A DNA stretch of 64,000 nucleotides from CAWHMS01 sp963830495 (lineage in GTDB: Bacteria; Actinomycetota; Actinomycetes; Propionibacteriales; Nocardioidaceae), in assembly GCA_963830495.1 (NCBI GenBank), contig CAWHMS010000003.1, forward strand, positions 372,001 to 436,000, read 5' to 3'. Below are positions 18,501 through 26,420 of the stretch, piece by piece. Below the pieces are notes generated by a model. That model did not search any database. It was not told the DNA's origin and saw only the letters and a list, made by a program, of their open reading frames with translations. Position 1 is the stretch's first letter. Every line of letters begins with the position of its first letter. A program made the translations under genes and the position numbers.

Positions 18501-18517
18501 AGACTGAACAGTCAGTC
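18476..18517. promoter_or_regulatory. Perfect TetR-type operator between DAO oxidoreductase and acyl-CoA dehydrogenase
   Basis: GACTGAACAGTCAGTC at 18502-18517 is identical to the site beside tetR and again overlaps a -10 box TAGACT (18500-18505), with a weak -35 TAGTCA 18 bases further upstream (18476-18481). The 47-base space between divergent starts means one site can control both directions. Confidence 0.72.
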
Positions 18518-18547
18518 AATGATGATCGCCGATCACGCGGAGGATCG

Positions 18548-19714
18548 ATGTACGGACTGTCCGAAGCAGATCTCGAGCTCCAGCAGCGAGCCCGCAGCTT
18601 CGCCGACGAGCTGATCCCCTTCGAGAGCGACGCGGAGGAGCATGCCGGCCGATTGCCGGACCAGATCGAGAAAGCACATCACGAGCGAGCACTCGAGCTC
18701 GGCCTCTATGCGACCAACATGCCCGTGGAGGTCGGCGGCGGTGGCTGTTCGACTCTGCAGCAGGTGCTGGTGCAGGAGCAGGCCGGACGCGTGACCAATG
18801 CGCTGGGCTGGTGCATGCATACACCGCCGGCGTGGTGGCCTGTCGTCGCCAACGATGTCCAGCGGGACCGCTGGCTGCTCCCGACCGTCCGAGGCGAGAT
18901 GCAGGAGTGCTACGCCATCACCGAGGAAGAGGCCGGCTCGGACGTGTCGGACCTGCAGGCCACCGCTCGGCGGGACGGCGACAGCTATGTGCTGAACGGG
19001 GTGAAGTGGCACGTGACGTCGTTCAACGAGGCGGCGTACGTGTTCTTCCAGGCCGTCCTCACAGAGGGGGCGCATGCGGGCGAGCAGGCGTTGTTCGTGG
19101 CAGACGTCGACGCGCCGGGCGTGCGGGTGGTGCGCACCCCGTCGTACAGCCACACGATCAGCCACCACCACCCGATCGTGGCCTTCGAGGATGTCCGGGT
19201 GCCGACCAGCCATCTCGTCGGCACCGAGTCCGACGGCATGTCATTCGTCTACGAGTGGTTTCGCTTCGAACGGTTGATGGTCGCTGCCCGATGCCTCGGC
19301 GCCGCGGAGCGGCTCATCGACGAGGCCACCGACTTTGCCCGTGCCCGGGTCGTCGGCGGGTCGCCCCTCATCGACCGACAGCTCGTGCAGGCCATGCTGG
19401 CCGACAGCCTCACCGAGCTGTACGCCGCCAGGGCCATGACCTACGAGACCGCGCGGTCGGTCGACCGCGGCGACGACCTGAAGGTGCTGCACGCGCGCTG
19501 TTCGATGGTGAAGCTGTCGGCGTCGGAGATGGCCGGGCGGGTGGCGGACCGCGCGGTGCAGATCTTCGGCGGCCGCGGTTACATGCGCGACAACGTCGCG
19601 GAGCGGTTCTGGCGGGAGCTCCGGGTCGAGCGGATCTGGGAGGGTGCCAGCGAGGTGCAACGCGTCATCATCGCCGACCAGCTCGCCAAGCGGGGCGCGC
19701 GAGCGCTGGCGTGA
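18548..19714 (+). CDS. Acyl-CoA dehydrogenase
   Basis: A 388-residue FAD enzyme that introduces an alpha,beta double bond into an acyl-CoA. The flavin-contacting block is CYAITEEEAGSDVSDLQ. The catalytic base is the Glu in ERIWEGASEVQR (about 365), the family's usual place, and IFGGRGYM precedes it. GGAGG sits four bases before the ATG. Together with the CoA ligase it forms an activation and dehydrogenation module of the regulon. The electron acceptor (ETF) genes are not in the window. Confidence 0.9.
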   Translation: MYGLSEADLELQQRARSFADELIPFESDAEEHAGRLPDQIEKAHHERALELGLYATNMPVEVGGGGCSTLQQVLVQEQAGRVTNALGWCMHTPPAWWPVVANDVQRDRWLLPTVRGEMQECYAITEEEAGSDVSDLQATARRDGDSYVLNGVKWHVTSFNEAAYVFFQAVLTEGAHAGEQALFVADVDAPGVRVVRTPSYSHTISHHHPIVAFEDVRVPTSHLVGTESDGMSFVYEWFRFERLMVAARCLGAAERLIDEATDFARARVVGGSPLIDRQLVQAMLADSLTELYAARAMTYETARSVDRGDDLKVLHARCSMVKLSASEMAGRVADRAVQIFGGRGYMRDNVAERFWRELRVERIWEGASEVQRVIIADQLAKRGARALA

Positions 19715-19854
19715 CCCCCGCCCGCCGCTGCCGCCGCCAGCAGTCGCCGGCTCAGCTTCCCTGGCCGACGCCGAACGCCCATGCACTGTTGTTGAGGGTG
19801 TCCTCGATGCCGGTATAGCCCTCGTGGGTTCGGGAGACGACCGTCGGCGTGGTG

Positions 19855-19896
19855 CCTGAGGGAGGACCGCCGGGGCATGGAAAGCCCTCCCTCAGG
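19855..19896 (+). terminator. Hairpin after the acyl-CoA dehydrogenase
   Basis: Arms CCTGAGGGAGG (19855-19865) and CCTCCCTCAGG (19886-19896) pair perfectly over 11 bp with a 20-base loop. It lies 140 bases after the acyl-CoA dehydrogenase stop, where a terminator for the regulon's last unit would be expected. The rest of the gene-free stretch 19715-20105 shows only the inverted repeat at 20025. Confidence 0.55.
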
Positions 19897-20024
19897 AGCC
19901 GGCGTGTCCTGGGTGCGACGGGTCGTTTTGGTCCTGTCGCAGCGAGGTTCGTCGCCGTCCGGTCAGCGGATTGCCACCGGCGGTCCTACTTCGGCAGAGG
20001 ATGAGGGTGACCCGGTCAGTTCGA

Positions 20025-20057
20025 GTCATTTCATCGAGTATTTTGGGATGATTTGAC
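20025..20057. promoter_or_regulatory. AT-rich inverted repeat upstream of the 2H-like pair
   Basis: GTCATTTCATC (20025-20035) and GATGATTTGAC (20047-20057) are complementary at 9 of 11 positions around an 11-base centre. The patch is strikingly AT-rich for this genome and lies about 50 bases before the first 2H-like gene, a typical place for an activator or repressor site. Confidence 0.45.
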
Positions 20058-20105
20058 CTGACTCATCCGGATAAAGGCCATTGACAGCGGCGGGACACTG
20101 GCCAC

Positions 20106-20780
20106 GTGCTCATCCAAGGAGTGATCGCGCCGCCGGCCCAGGCACAGCAGCATCTTGCCACCGCCCTCGGGCCGCAGTTGACACGCGACGACGTCAGCTG
20201 GTTCCAGCCCGCGGACTGGCGGCTGAAGATGGCCACCTTTGGCTACCTCGCGTTCGGCGACATGACCAAGGTCGAGGACGCGTTGATCGACGAGATTGCC
20301 CGGCAGCCGCCGATGCGGCTGCGCATGGGCCGGCTGGTCGCACTGCCGGAGGAGGGCGACGACTCGGTGTGGGTCGAGCTCGAGGGCGACCTCGACCAGC
20401 TTGCGATCCTCGCCCAGGAGCTTCCCGGCTGGGTTCACCGCCTCGGCTATCTGCTGGACCGGTACTCCTTCCGACCACGGATCAGGCTGGCCCGGATCAG
20501 CTCTCGGACCACCGTGGACTACCTCGAGACGCTGCTGACGCAGGTCGACCGCTATGTCGGACCCGAGTGGATCGCCGATGCACTGCAGATCGTCCGGCGC
20601 AAGCCCGATGGCACGCCGACCGCGCTCTACCGCACGCACAGCAGCCTGCCGTTCGCGACAGCTCACGCGGATGCCCGTGTCGGTGTGGCGGCTGCCGTGT
20701 TCGGTTCCGCGCCGGCCCTCCCGTCCAGCTCCAGCCGACTGCCGGTGCCACGTGGTCGGGCTGCCGGTCCGAGCGACTGA
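20106..20780 (+). CDS. 2H-phosphoesterase (LigT-like) homologue, catalytic residues lost
   Basis: A 224-residue protein. Its layout follows the 2'-5' RNA ligase/2H phosphoesterase fold, but both HxT motifs are replaced: the first (family WHLTLxFLG) reads WRLKMATFG and the second (family FRPHLTLAR) reads FRPRIRLAR. A catalytic role is therefore unlikely; RNA or nucleotide binding is possible. A -10-like GACACT ends six bases before the GTG, fitting a leaderless mRNA. The next gene is a diverged paralogue in tandem. The last 30 residues are low-complexity and basic. Confidence 0.7.
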   Translation: MLIQGVIAPPAQAQQHLATALGPQLTRDDVSWFQPADWRLKMATFGYLAFGDMTKVEDALIDEIARQPPMRLRMGRLVALPEEGDDSVWVELEGDLDQLAILAQELPGWVHRLGYLLDRYSFRPRIRLARISSRTTVDYLETLLTQVDRYVGPEWIADALQIVRRKPDGTPTALYRTHSSLPFATAHADARVGVAAAVFGSAPALPSSSSRLPVPRGRAAGPSD

Positions 20781-20844
20781 AGTCTGACCGAACGGCTGAC
20801 CCGGAGTCCGCCCGCCGAGGCGTTCGGCGATGCACACTGTCGAC

Positions 20845-21429
20845 ATGCACGTCTCCGCAGTCCTCGAGCCGGCCGCCTTCGCGGTTGAGCATCTCGCGGC
20901 TGCGGTGGCCCCGGTGCGCAGTGGCGCAGAGCTCGACTGGGTCGAGCCCGCTCAATGGAACGTCAGCCTGGCCAGCTTCGGCCGGCTCTCGTTGGTGGAC
21001 CTGAACCACCTCGAGGAACACATCGCCGCTGCGGCTCCACTGGTCGAGCCGATGTCGCTGCAGCTCGGGCCTGTCGTACCGCTCCCAGAGGACGGTGACA
21101 ACGGGGTCTGGGCGGAGGTGGCGGGCGATGTCGAGCCGTTGCTGGCGCTCGCATCGGCGCTGCCGCGCTGGGTGCAGCCGCTCGGCTTCGTCCTCGACCG
21201 GCGGTCCTTCCGTACCCGGGTCCGGCTGGCGCGGGTCAACGTGAGCACCACCGTGCACACGCTCGAGGACGTGGCTGCACAGCTCGGCCAGTACAGCGGA
21301 CCGATGTGGCGGGTGGACTTCCTCACCCTCACCGAGCGCAGGCAGGCGGAGCGCGCGGATGCGGCGACGAAGTTTGCCATCCGTCGGCGGCTGCCCTTCG
21401 CAGGTGCCGAGGTTCCGGCCCAGCTCTGA
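20845..21429 (+). CDS. Second 2H-like homologue, catalytic residues lost
   Basis: A 194-residue paralogue of the preceding protein, alignable from the start (MHVSAVLEPA against the neighbour's N-terminus) through the core GPVVPLPEDGDNGVWAEVAG to the second motif. Both HxT motifs are again gone: the first reads WNVSLASFG, the second FRTRVRLAR. ACACTG stands upstream of the ATG as in the neighbour, so the promoter layout was duplicated too. Two inactive copies kept side by side suggest a binding or regulatory role rather than decay. The function is unknown. Confidence 0.68.
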   Translation: MHVSAVLEPAAFAVEHLAAAVAPVRSGAELDWVEPAQWNVSLASFGRLSLVDLNHLEEHIAAAAPLVEPMSLQLGPVVPLPEDGDNGVWAEVAGDVEPLLALASALPRWVQPLGFVLDRRSFRTRVRLARVNVSTTVHTLEDVAAQLGQYSGPMWRVDFLTLTERRQAERADAATKFAIRRRLPFAGAEVPAQL

Positions 21430-21486
21430 CGTCGGCTGCTGTTCGCACCGGCCCAGCGCTGACCGCCGCGGCGATCGGCGCGGCGG

Positions 21487-21978
21487 TCAGCCGCGGCGGA
21501 GCCACCGCCGCAGCCAACCGCCTCTCACCGCTCGCGCCTCGGGCGCCTCGTCGTGGGTGGCCGGCACGCCACCGGCGAGTGGCGCGTACCGAGCCTGGCG
21601 AGTGGCGCGCCACTGTGCGATGACGGACTCGACGTCGACCGTGGGTGCCAGCACAGTCGGACCCGTCGTCGGTCTCGTGCGGTCCTCGAGGACCCGCCGG
21701 TTGAGGTCTTCTACGATGGCGCGCGCGTGCTCCTCCCTGGCGACGTCGACGAGCGTTGCCGGAAGGCGCTCGATCTCGCGGCGCAGGGCGATGCCCGAGG
21801 GCAGCGCGGCGCTCATGTCGAGCTGCTCGCGCTGTATCAGACCCTTGATCCACCAGTCGGGGTCGTTCGGGCTGCCCAGCTCGAGCGGCTTGCCCGCACC
21901 GGGCAGGTCGTCGAACTCCCCACGCTCCTGCGCTTCCCGGACGGCCCGGTCGACCGCGCTCTCGTGATACTGGCTCAT
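21487..21978 (-). CDS. DnaJ-homologue-domain protein (DUF1992)
   Basis: A 163-residue protein. Residues 1-95 form the DUF1992 domain, with the signature GEFDDLPGAGKPL followed by an arginine-rich helix. The domain is shared with the eukaryotic DNAJC28 family but lacks a J domain, so chaperone activity is not implied. The C-terminal part, from about residue 110, is basic and has no recognised domain. GGAGGTGAC directly precedes the ATG. It converges with the 2H-like pair. Confidence 0.82.
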   Translation of the reverse strand: MSQYHESAVDRAVREAQERGEFDDLPGAGKPLELGSPNDPDWWIKGLIQREQLDMSAALPSGIALRREIERLPATLVDVAREEHARAIVEDLNRRVLEDRTRPTTGPTVLAPTVDVESVIAQWRATRQARYAPLAGGVPATHDEAPEARAVRGGWLRRWLRRG

Positions 21979-22322
21979 GTCACCTCCGCGGGTACGCCGA
22001 CCAGCAGGCTCTCCACCCTAACGCCCGACCGAGGCTGGTCACGTCGTCGGCGAACCGCACGACCGGGCGTCTCACGAGGTCCGTCGAGCTGCCGCGCCGG
22101 GTGCTGGAGCGCCGTCAACACTCCGGCAGGGCGGTTGCGTCGACGTCGTTGATCGCACCTGATGGCCGGCCGACCGGATTCGGCGGCGGCAAGCCGACGG
22201 CGTAGGGTGACCCCAGCCTCCGGTCCACGCGGTGGGTCCGGCCAAGGCCTCAAAGTGCCGTCCGAGCCAGCCTCCAGGTGCCGCCCGGCACCGCTGCCCT
22301 AGCAGACGGACAGGTGACTGAG

Positions 22323-22400
22323 GGTCACGGCTTGGGTGACCTCAGCCACATTATGCAGAAAAAATATCCGTTAAAACCCGGATAAAACGGGCATATCTGG
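22323..22400. promoter_or_regulatory. Repeat-rich regulatory region before the STEWG peptide gene
   Basis: The 533-base space 21979-22511 holds no gene. GGTCAC and GTGACC form a hairpin near 22323-22341. An AT-rich block follows with two copies of TAAAAC exactly 11 bases apart (22372 and 22383), flanked by TATCCG and CGGATA, which are complementary. One-turn spacing of direct repeats is typical of a DNA-binding regulator touching one face. No known riboswitch consensus fits. Confidence 0.5.
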
Positions 22401-22511
22401 CACAGCAATCCCGCTAGGCCTAGTTCTATTTGCCGCAAATCCTGTCATGCTCTATGTGCAACCAAGAGACGCAGCCCTCTCATCAGCCCCTCGAGTCACG
22501 AAGGACCCCTC

Positions 22512-22706
22512 ATGTTCGCCACCTCGCTTCGCCGACTGGCCAAGGTCGGACTCACTGTCGCCGCCGTCGCGGCGCTCACACTCGGCGGCTCGTCCGCAGC
22601 CGAGGCCCGCAAGTCCTCCACTGAGTGGGGTAAGTCCACCGAGTGGGGTTCCAGCAGCTCCAGCACCGGCGGCTACTCTTCCGATCGCTCGACTGAGTGG
22701 GGCTGA
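22512..22706 (+). CDS. Small secreted peptide with STEWG repeats
   Basis: A 64-residue product. Residues 1-32 are a classical signal peptide: two Arg, a hydrophobic core TVAAVAALTLGG and a cleavage site near AEA. The mature part of about 32 residues has three STEWG copies (36-40, 42-46, 60-64), the last forming the exact C-terminus, linked by a Ser/Gly-rich tract. GAAGGA lies before the ATG. I know no family for it. It sits 45 bases before a c-di-GMP-type protein gene, suggesting a surface or signalling role, but this is inference. No peptide-modifying enzyme is nearby. Confidence 0.72.
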   Translation: MFATSLRRLAKVGLTVAAVAALTLGGSSAAEARKSSTEWGKSTEWGSSSSSTGGYSSDRSTEWG

Positions 22707-22751
22707 GCAAAGGCCTGCCGCAGCCTGCGCAGTCACCTACGCTGACACCTC

Positions 22752-25478
22752 GTGGAGCGTCGTAACCCAGCGTCCGAACGAGGTCTTCGCACGATCGCTG
22801 TCCTGACCGCGTGCGTGGGGCTGGTCAGCGCCGTTGCGATCGTCCTCCTCTACCCCGACATCGAGGTGGAGGGGGGCGGTTGGGCGGCCATTGCGATCGC
22901 CGCCTTCCTGGTCGCGCTGCACACCCGTCCCGAGCGACGCATCCGGGAGACCGGCCAGATCGAGGTCGTGCACCTGGACGAGATCCTCTTCGTCCCGCTG
23001 CTGGTCCTGCTGATGCCGTGGCAGAGCCTGGTCGTCACCGCGATCGGCAGCCTCGCAGGAAGCATCGCCGTACGGCGCGACTGGGTCAAGACGACGTTCA
23101 ACCTGGGCCAGATGCTGCTGGCCTGCGCTGCGGGCATCCTCGTCGTCCGGGCCTTGGGCAGCTACCCCACGGCCACCCCCAACGTGCCGGAGACGATCGC
23201 CGGCATGCTCGGCGCCATCGTGATGACGGCCGTGTCGGCGATCAACGTCGCGGCCATCATGTCCTACGCGACGGGAACGCCGTTCCGCGGGCTGATGCGC
23301 GATGCCAGCCGGCAGTTCGTGCCGTGGTTGGGCGCCGTCACTCTCGGCGGCGTGGCCACCATCGCGGTGGGCGCCTACTGGTTGGCGGCGTTCCTCGTCG
23401 TCGGCGTCGTCATGTTCGTGCACCGCGCGTACGCGGCCACGGTGCGAGAGCTCAACGCCAGGCGGCACGCTGAGCGGGTGCGGCAGGCGGTCGTGGGTCT
23501 GCGCACTCGGACAGCGCCCGAGATCGTGCGCGACGAGCTCGTCACGTCGGCGCGGGAGCTGCTCGGCGCCGGAAACGCGGCGATCCTGACCGAGCAGGAG
23601 GGAGATCCGCCGCGGTCGCTCAGTGCACCGCTGGGCCAGGGGGAACGACTGGTCGTGTCCGACCGTCGGGGCATGGAGGTGTGGGACGCACGAGACCGCG
23701 AGACGATGACGACGCTGGCGGGTGTTGCCGGCGACGTGCTGCGATCGGCCGAGCTGATCGCCCAGCTGCGCACGATCACCAACTCACAGAGCGAGGCAGT
23801 GATCGCGCTCGACATGACGGCACGGATCACCTTCGCCAATCCCGCGGCGCTGCTACTGCTCGGCGCCCGCGAGCAGGACGAGCTGCTCGGTGAGCCGATC
23901 CAGGAGCGGCTCGTCCTGCGACACCGACGCCGGCAGGTCGACTTCGTCAGCATGGTGGCCCGACAGGTGGTCGCCCAGGATGCCGACGCCACGCTGGGTC
24001 CGCCCGACGGCGACAACCTCGACATTGCCTACTCGGTGACGCCGCTGCGCGCGAAGGGTGCCGAGCTGGGTGCAGTGATCGTGCTGCGGGACGTCACGGA
24101 GCGGCGTGCCTTCCAGGACGAGCTCACCCGTCGAGCGCTGCATGACGAGCTCACCGGACTGCCCAACCGGCGACTGCTGCTGGACCGGCTCGACCACGCG
24201 ATGGCCCGGTCGGCCAACACCGGCTCTCAGCACGGCCTCCTCTATCTCGACCTGGACCGCTTCAAGCTGGTCAACGACTCCTACGGCCACCTGGTCGGGG
24301 ACCGGCTGCTGATCCAGCTGTCGAACCGACTGCTCGGTTGCCTCTCCCCTGCCGACTCGGTGGCCCGGATGTCGGGTGACGAGTTCGTCATCCTGGTCGA
24401 GGACGCACCCGACATCACCCATGTCACTGGTATCGCCGAGCGGCTGCTGCACGCGCTGCGCGAACCCTTCGACGTCGACGGGCACCACATCTTCATGTCG
24501 GCCTCCATCGGCGTCGGCATGACCCGCGAAGAGGTCAGCCGGGACGAGCTGCTCGCCACGGTGGACGCCGCGGCGTACGCCGCCAAGGCCACCGGCCGCA
24601 ACTGCTACATGGTGACGACCGACGAGTCGGTCGAGAACACCCGGGCACGCCTCGACCTGGAGGTCAGGCTGCGCAAGGGCCTGGACGAGGACCAGCTCGA
24701 GCTCCACTACCAGCCCATCGTCACCTCCACCGACGGTGAGGTCGTCGGCGTCGAGGCGTTGGTCCGCTGGCAGTCGCCGCACGGGGGCTACCTGCCGCCT
24801 GGGCAGTTCGTGCCCCTCGCGGAGGAGACCGGCCTGATCGTGCCGATGGGCCGGTGGGTGCTGGAGCAAGCGTGCCGGAGCGTCCGCCAGTGGACGCTCG
24901 ATCGTCCCGAACGTGGACCGATCACGGTCTCGGTCAACCTCTCCGCACTCCAGTTCACCCAGCACCGGCTGCCGGAGGACGTCGCCGAGATCCTGGCCGT
25001 CACCGGACTGCCGGCGAGTCAGCTCGTGCTGGAGATCACCGAGACCGTGCTGATGAGCGACACCACCGCGACGCAAGCCACCCTGGACACGCTGCACGAC
25101 CTCGGGGTACGGGTCGCCATCGACGACTTCGGCACGGGCTACTCCGCCCTGTCCTACCTGAAGAAGTTCCGGCTGGACCTGGTCAAGCTCGACCGCAGCT
25201 TCATCGAAGGGCTCGTGTCGGACCCGGTCGACGCCGAGATCGCCAGTGCGGTGATCCGGCTGTCGTCGGCGCTGGGCATCCGGACGGTCGCCGAAGGCGT
25301 CGAGTCACACGAGCAGCGTCAGCTCCTCGTGCAGATGGGTTGCCCCTACATCCAGGGCTACCTCACCGCTCGCCCGATGCCCGCGGATCAGTTCCTGGAG
25401 TTCTGGGACACCCACCGGCTGACCGCAACCCTGGACGCCACCCCCGACCTCGAGCACACCGAGACCATCTGGTCCTGA
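22752..25478 (+). CDS. Membrane GGDEF-EAL protein (c-di-GMP metabolism)
   Basis: A 908-residue protein. About residues 1-235 form six or seven membrane segments, then a GAF-like region (250-335), a PAS domain (345-455), a GGDEF domain and an EAL domain (640-890). The cyclase signature reads SGDEF (about 541), so the first Gly is lost, and no RxxD inhibitory site precedes it. The EAL site is intact: VEALVRW near 666, EITETVLM, and the loop DDFGTGYSALSYLK near 790. The protein probably acts as a c-di-GMP phosphodiesterase with a sensory or weak cyclase GGDEF. The GTG start is preceded by TACGCT, compatible with a leaderless mRNA. Confidence 0.88.
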   Translation: MERRNPASERGLRTIAVLTACVGLVSAVAIVLLYPDIEVEGGGWAAIAIAAFLVALHTRPERRIRETGQIEVVHLDEILFVPLLVLLMPWQSLVVTAIGSLAGSIAVRRDWVKTTFNLGQMLLACAAGILVVRALGSYPTATPNVPETIAGMLGAIVMTAVSAINVAAIMSYATGTPFRGLMRDASRQFVPWLGAVTLGGVATIAVGAYWLAAFLVVGVVMFVHRAYAATVRELNARRHAERVRQAVVGLRTRTAPEIVRDELVTSARELLGAGNAAILTEQEGDPPRSLSAPLGQGERLVVSDRRGMEVWDARDRETMTTLAGVAGDVLRSAELIAQLRTITNSQSEAVIALDMTARITFANPAALLLLGAREQDELLGEPIQERLVLRHRRRQVDFVSMVARQVVAQDADATLGPPDGDNLDIAYSVTPLRAKGAELGAVIVLRDVTERRAFQDELTRRALHDELTGLPNRRLLLDRLDHAMARSANTGSQHGLLYLDLDRFKLVNDSYGHLVGDRLLIQLSNRLLGCLSPADSVARMSGDEFVILVEDAPDITHVTGIAERLLHALREPFDVDGHHIFMSASIGVGMTREEVSRDELLATVDAAAYAAKATGRNCYMVTTDESVENTRARLDLEVRLRKGLDEDQLELHYQPIVTSTDGEVVGVEALVRWQSPHGGYLPPGQFVPLAEETGLIVPMGRWVLEQACRSVRQWTLDRPERGPITVSVNLSALQFTQHRLPEDVAEILAVTGLPASQLVLEITETVLMSDTTATQATLDTLHDLGVRVAIDDFGTGYSALSYLKKFRLDLVKLDRSFIEGLVSDPVDAEIASAVIRLSSALGIRTVAEGVESHEQRQLLVQMGCPYIQGYLTARPMPADQFLEFWDTHRLTATLDATPDLEHTETIWS

Positions 25479-25615
25479 GTACCCGAGCCCGCCCACCGCA
25501 CGACCCACCTGACCCACCTGTGCATGACGTGCGCGCGGAATCGCCGAGCCGCACTACCGTGCCGCATCCGCCAACACCGGCGGTGCTCGCACCTACGAAA
25601 CGGACGGTGACCACC

Positions 25616-26302
25616 ATGCCGCACACCCCTCCTGGCCGACCACGTGGCCGACGACCTGCGCTCTTCGCGATGTCTGTGGCCGCGACGATTGCTCTCGCCG
25701 CGACGGTGACCGCCGCATCGGCCACCCCGGCATCCACGGTCTCCTCTCCGGCGGCGATCGACGCGCCCTCCGGAGCCCTGGCCGGGCCGCCCGGCATCAC
25801 GATCACCACCACCATGACTGACCCGAACGACACCCAGGGCCGGCTTGACCTCAGCTCGGTCGGGCATCGGGTCGCGGAGCTGCGCTCTGGCCGGGTCCAG
25901 GTTGCCTACCGGCTGGAGACGTTCAAGTCCTACCGCGATGGACTGCTCGACAGCCCTGACCGGGAGTTCGTCATCGAGCTGCATCGCACGGCCACGCGTG
26001 GCGCCGACCGCAACATCACCGTTTCCAGCGTGGGCGGTGAACTGGTGGCTCGGATCATCTCCAACGCCACCCGTCGGCCGATCGCTCGGGCCCGCATAGA
26101 CCGGCTGGACGGCGGCGACATTCGGATCGTCGGGTCCCGGCGGCTGATCGGAGCCCGCTCCTACTTCGTGACGAGCAACTTCCATGCGGGCGGATCCGCC
26201 GAGTGCGGCTGGGACGCCGGCTGGCCCGTCACCTGTCAGGACAGCGTGCCCGACGACGGCTGGATCCGCGTCGACCGGCTCGGCTGGCCCGATCTCGGCT
26301 GA
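25616..26302 (+). CDS. Secreted protein of unknown function
   Basis: A 228-residue protein with a clear N-terminal signal: RPRGRRP, a hydrophobic core SVAATIALAATVTAA and an Ala-rich cleavage zone. The mature part is beta-rich, with ITITTTMTDPNDTQGRLDL near its start and two Cys about nine residues apart close to the end (ECGWDAGWPVTCQ). These may form a disulphide. I recognise no family. A GTG three codons upstream of the chosen ATG is also possible. It follows the GGDEF-EAL gene by 137 bases on the same strand. Confidence 0.72.
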   Translation: MPHTPPGRPRGRRPALFAMSVAATIALAATVTAASATPASTVSSPAAIDAPSGALAGPPGITITTTMTDPNDTQGRLDLSSVGHRVAELRSGRVQVAYRLETFKSYRDGLLDSPDREFVIELHRTATRGADRNITVSSVGGELVARIISNATRRPIARARIDRLDGGDIRIVGSRRLIGARSYFVTSNFHAGGSAECGWDAGWPVTCQDSVPDDGWIRVDRLGWPDLG

Positions 26303-26420
26303 CCGGCGCGTCGCGGTCGGGTCAGCCCGTGGAAGCCGGCCTGTCCCGACCGCAGCGGGCCGGCGCGATGGCGGCCAGAGCGGGTGGATAATGGGCTGCA
26401 CCGAGAGTCGAGGAGGACTC

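Noticed and set aside
22351..22440. A c-di-GMP riboswitch before the STEWG peptide and GGDEF-EAL genes
   Set aside because: None of the conserved GEMM-type blocks is present; only DNA-type direct and inverted repeats are seen.
22512..22706. The STEWG peptide as a RiPP precursor
   Set aside because: It has a classical signal peptide and no modification enzyme, protease or transporter is adjacent.
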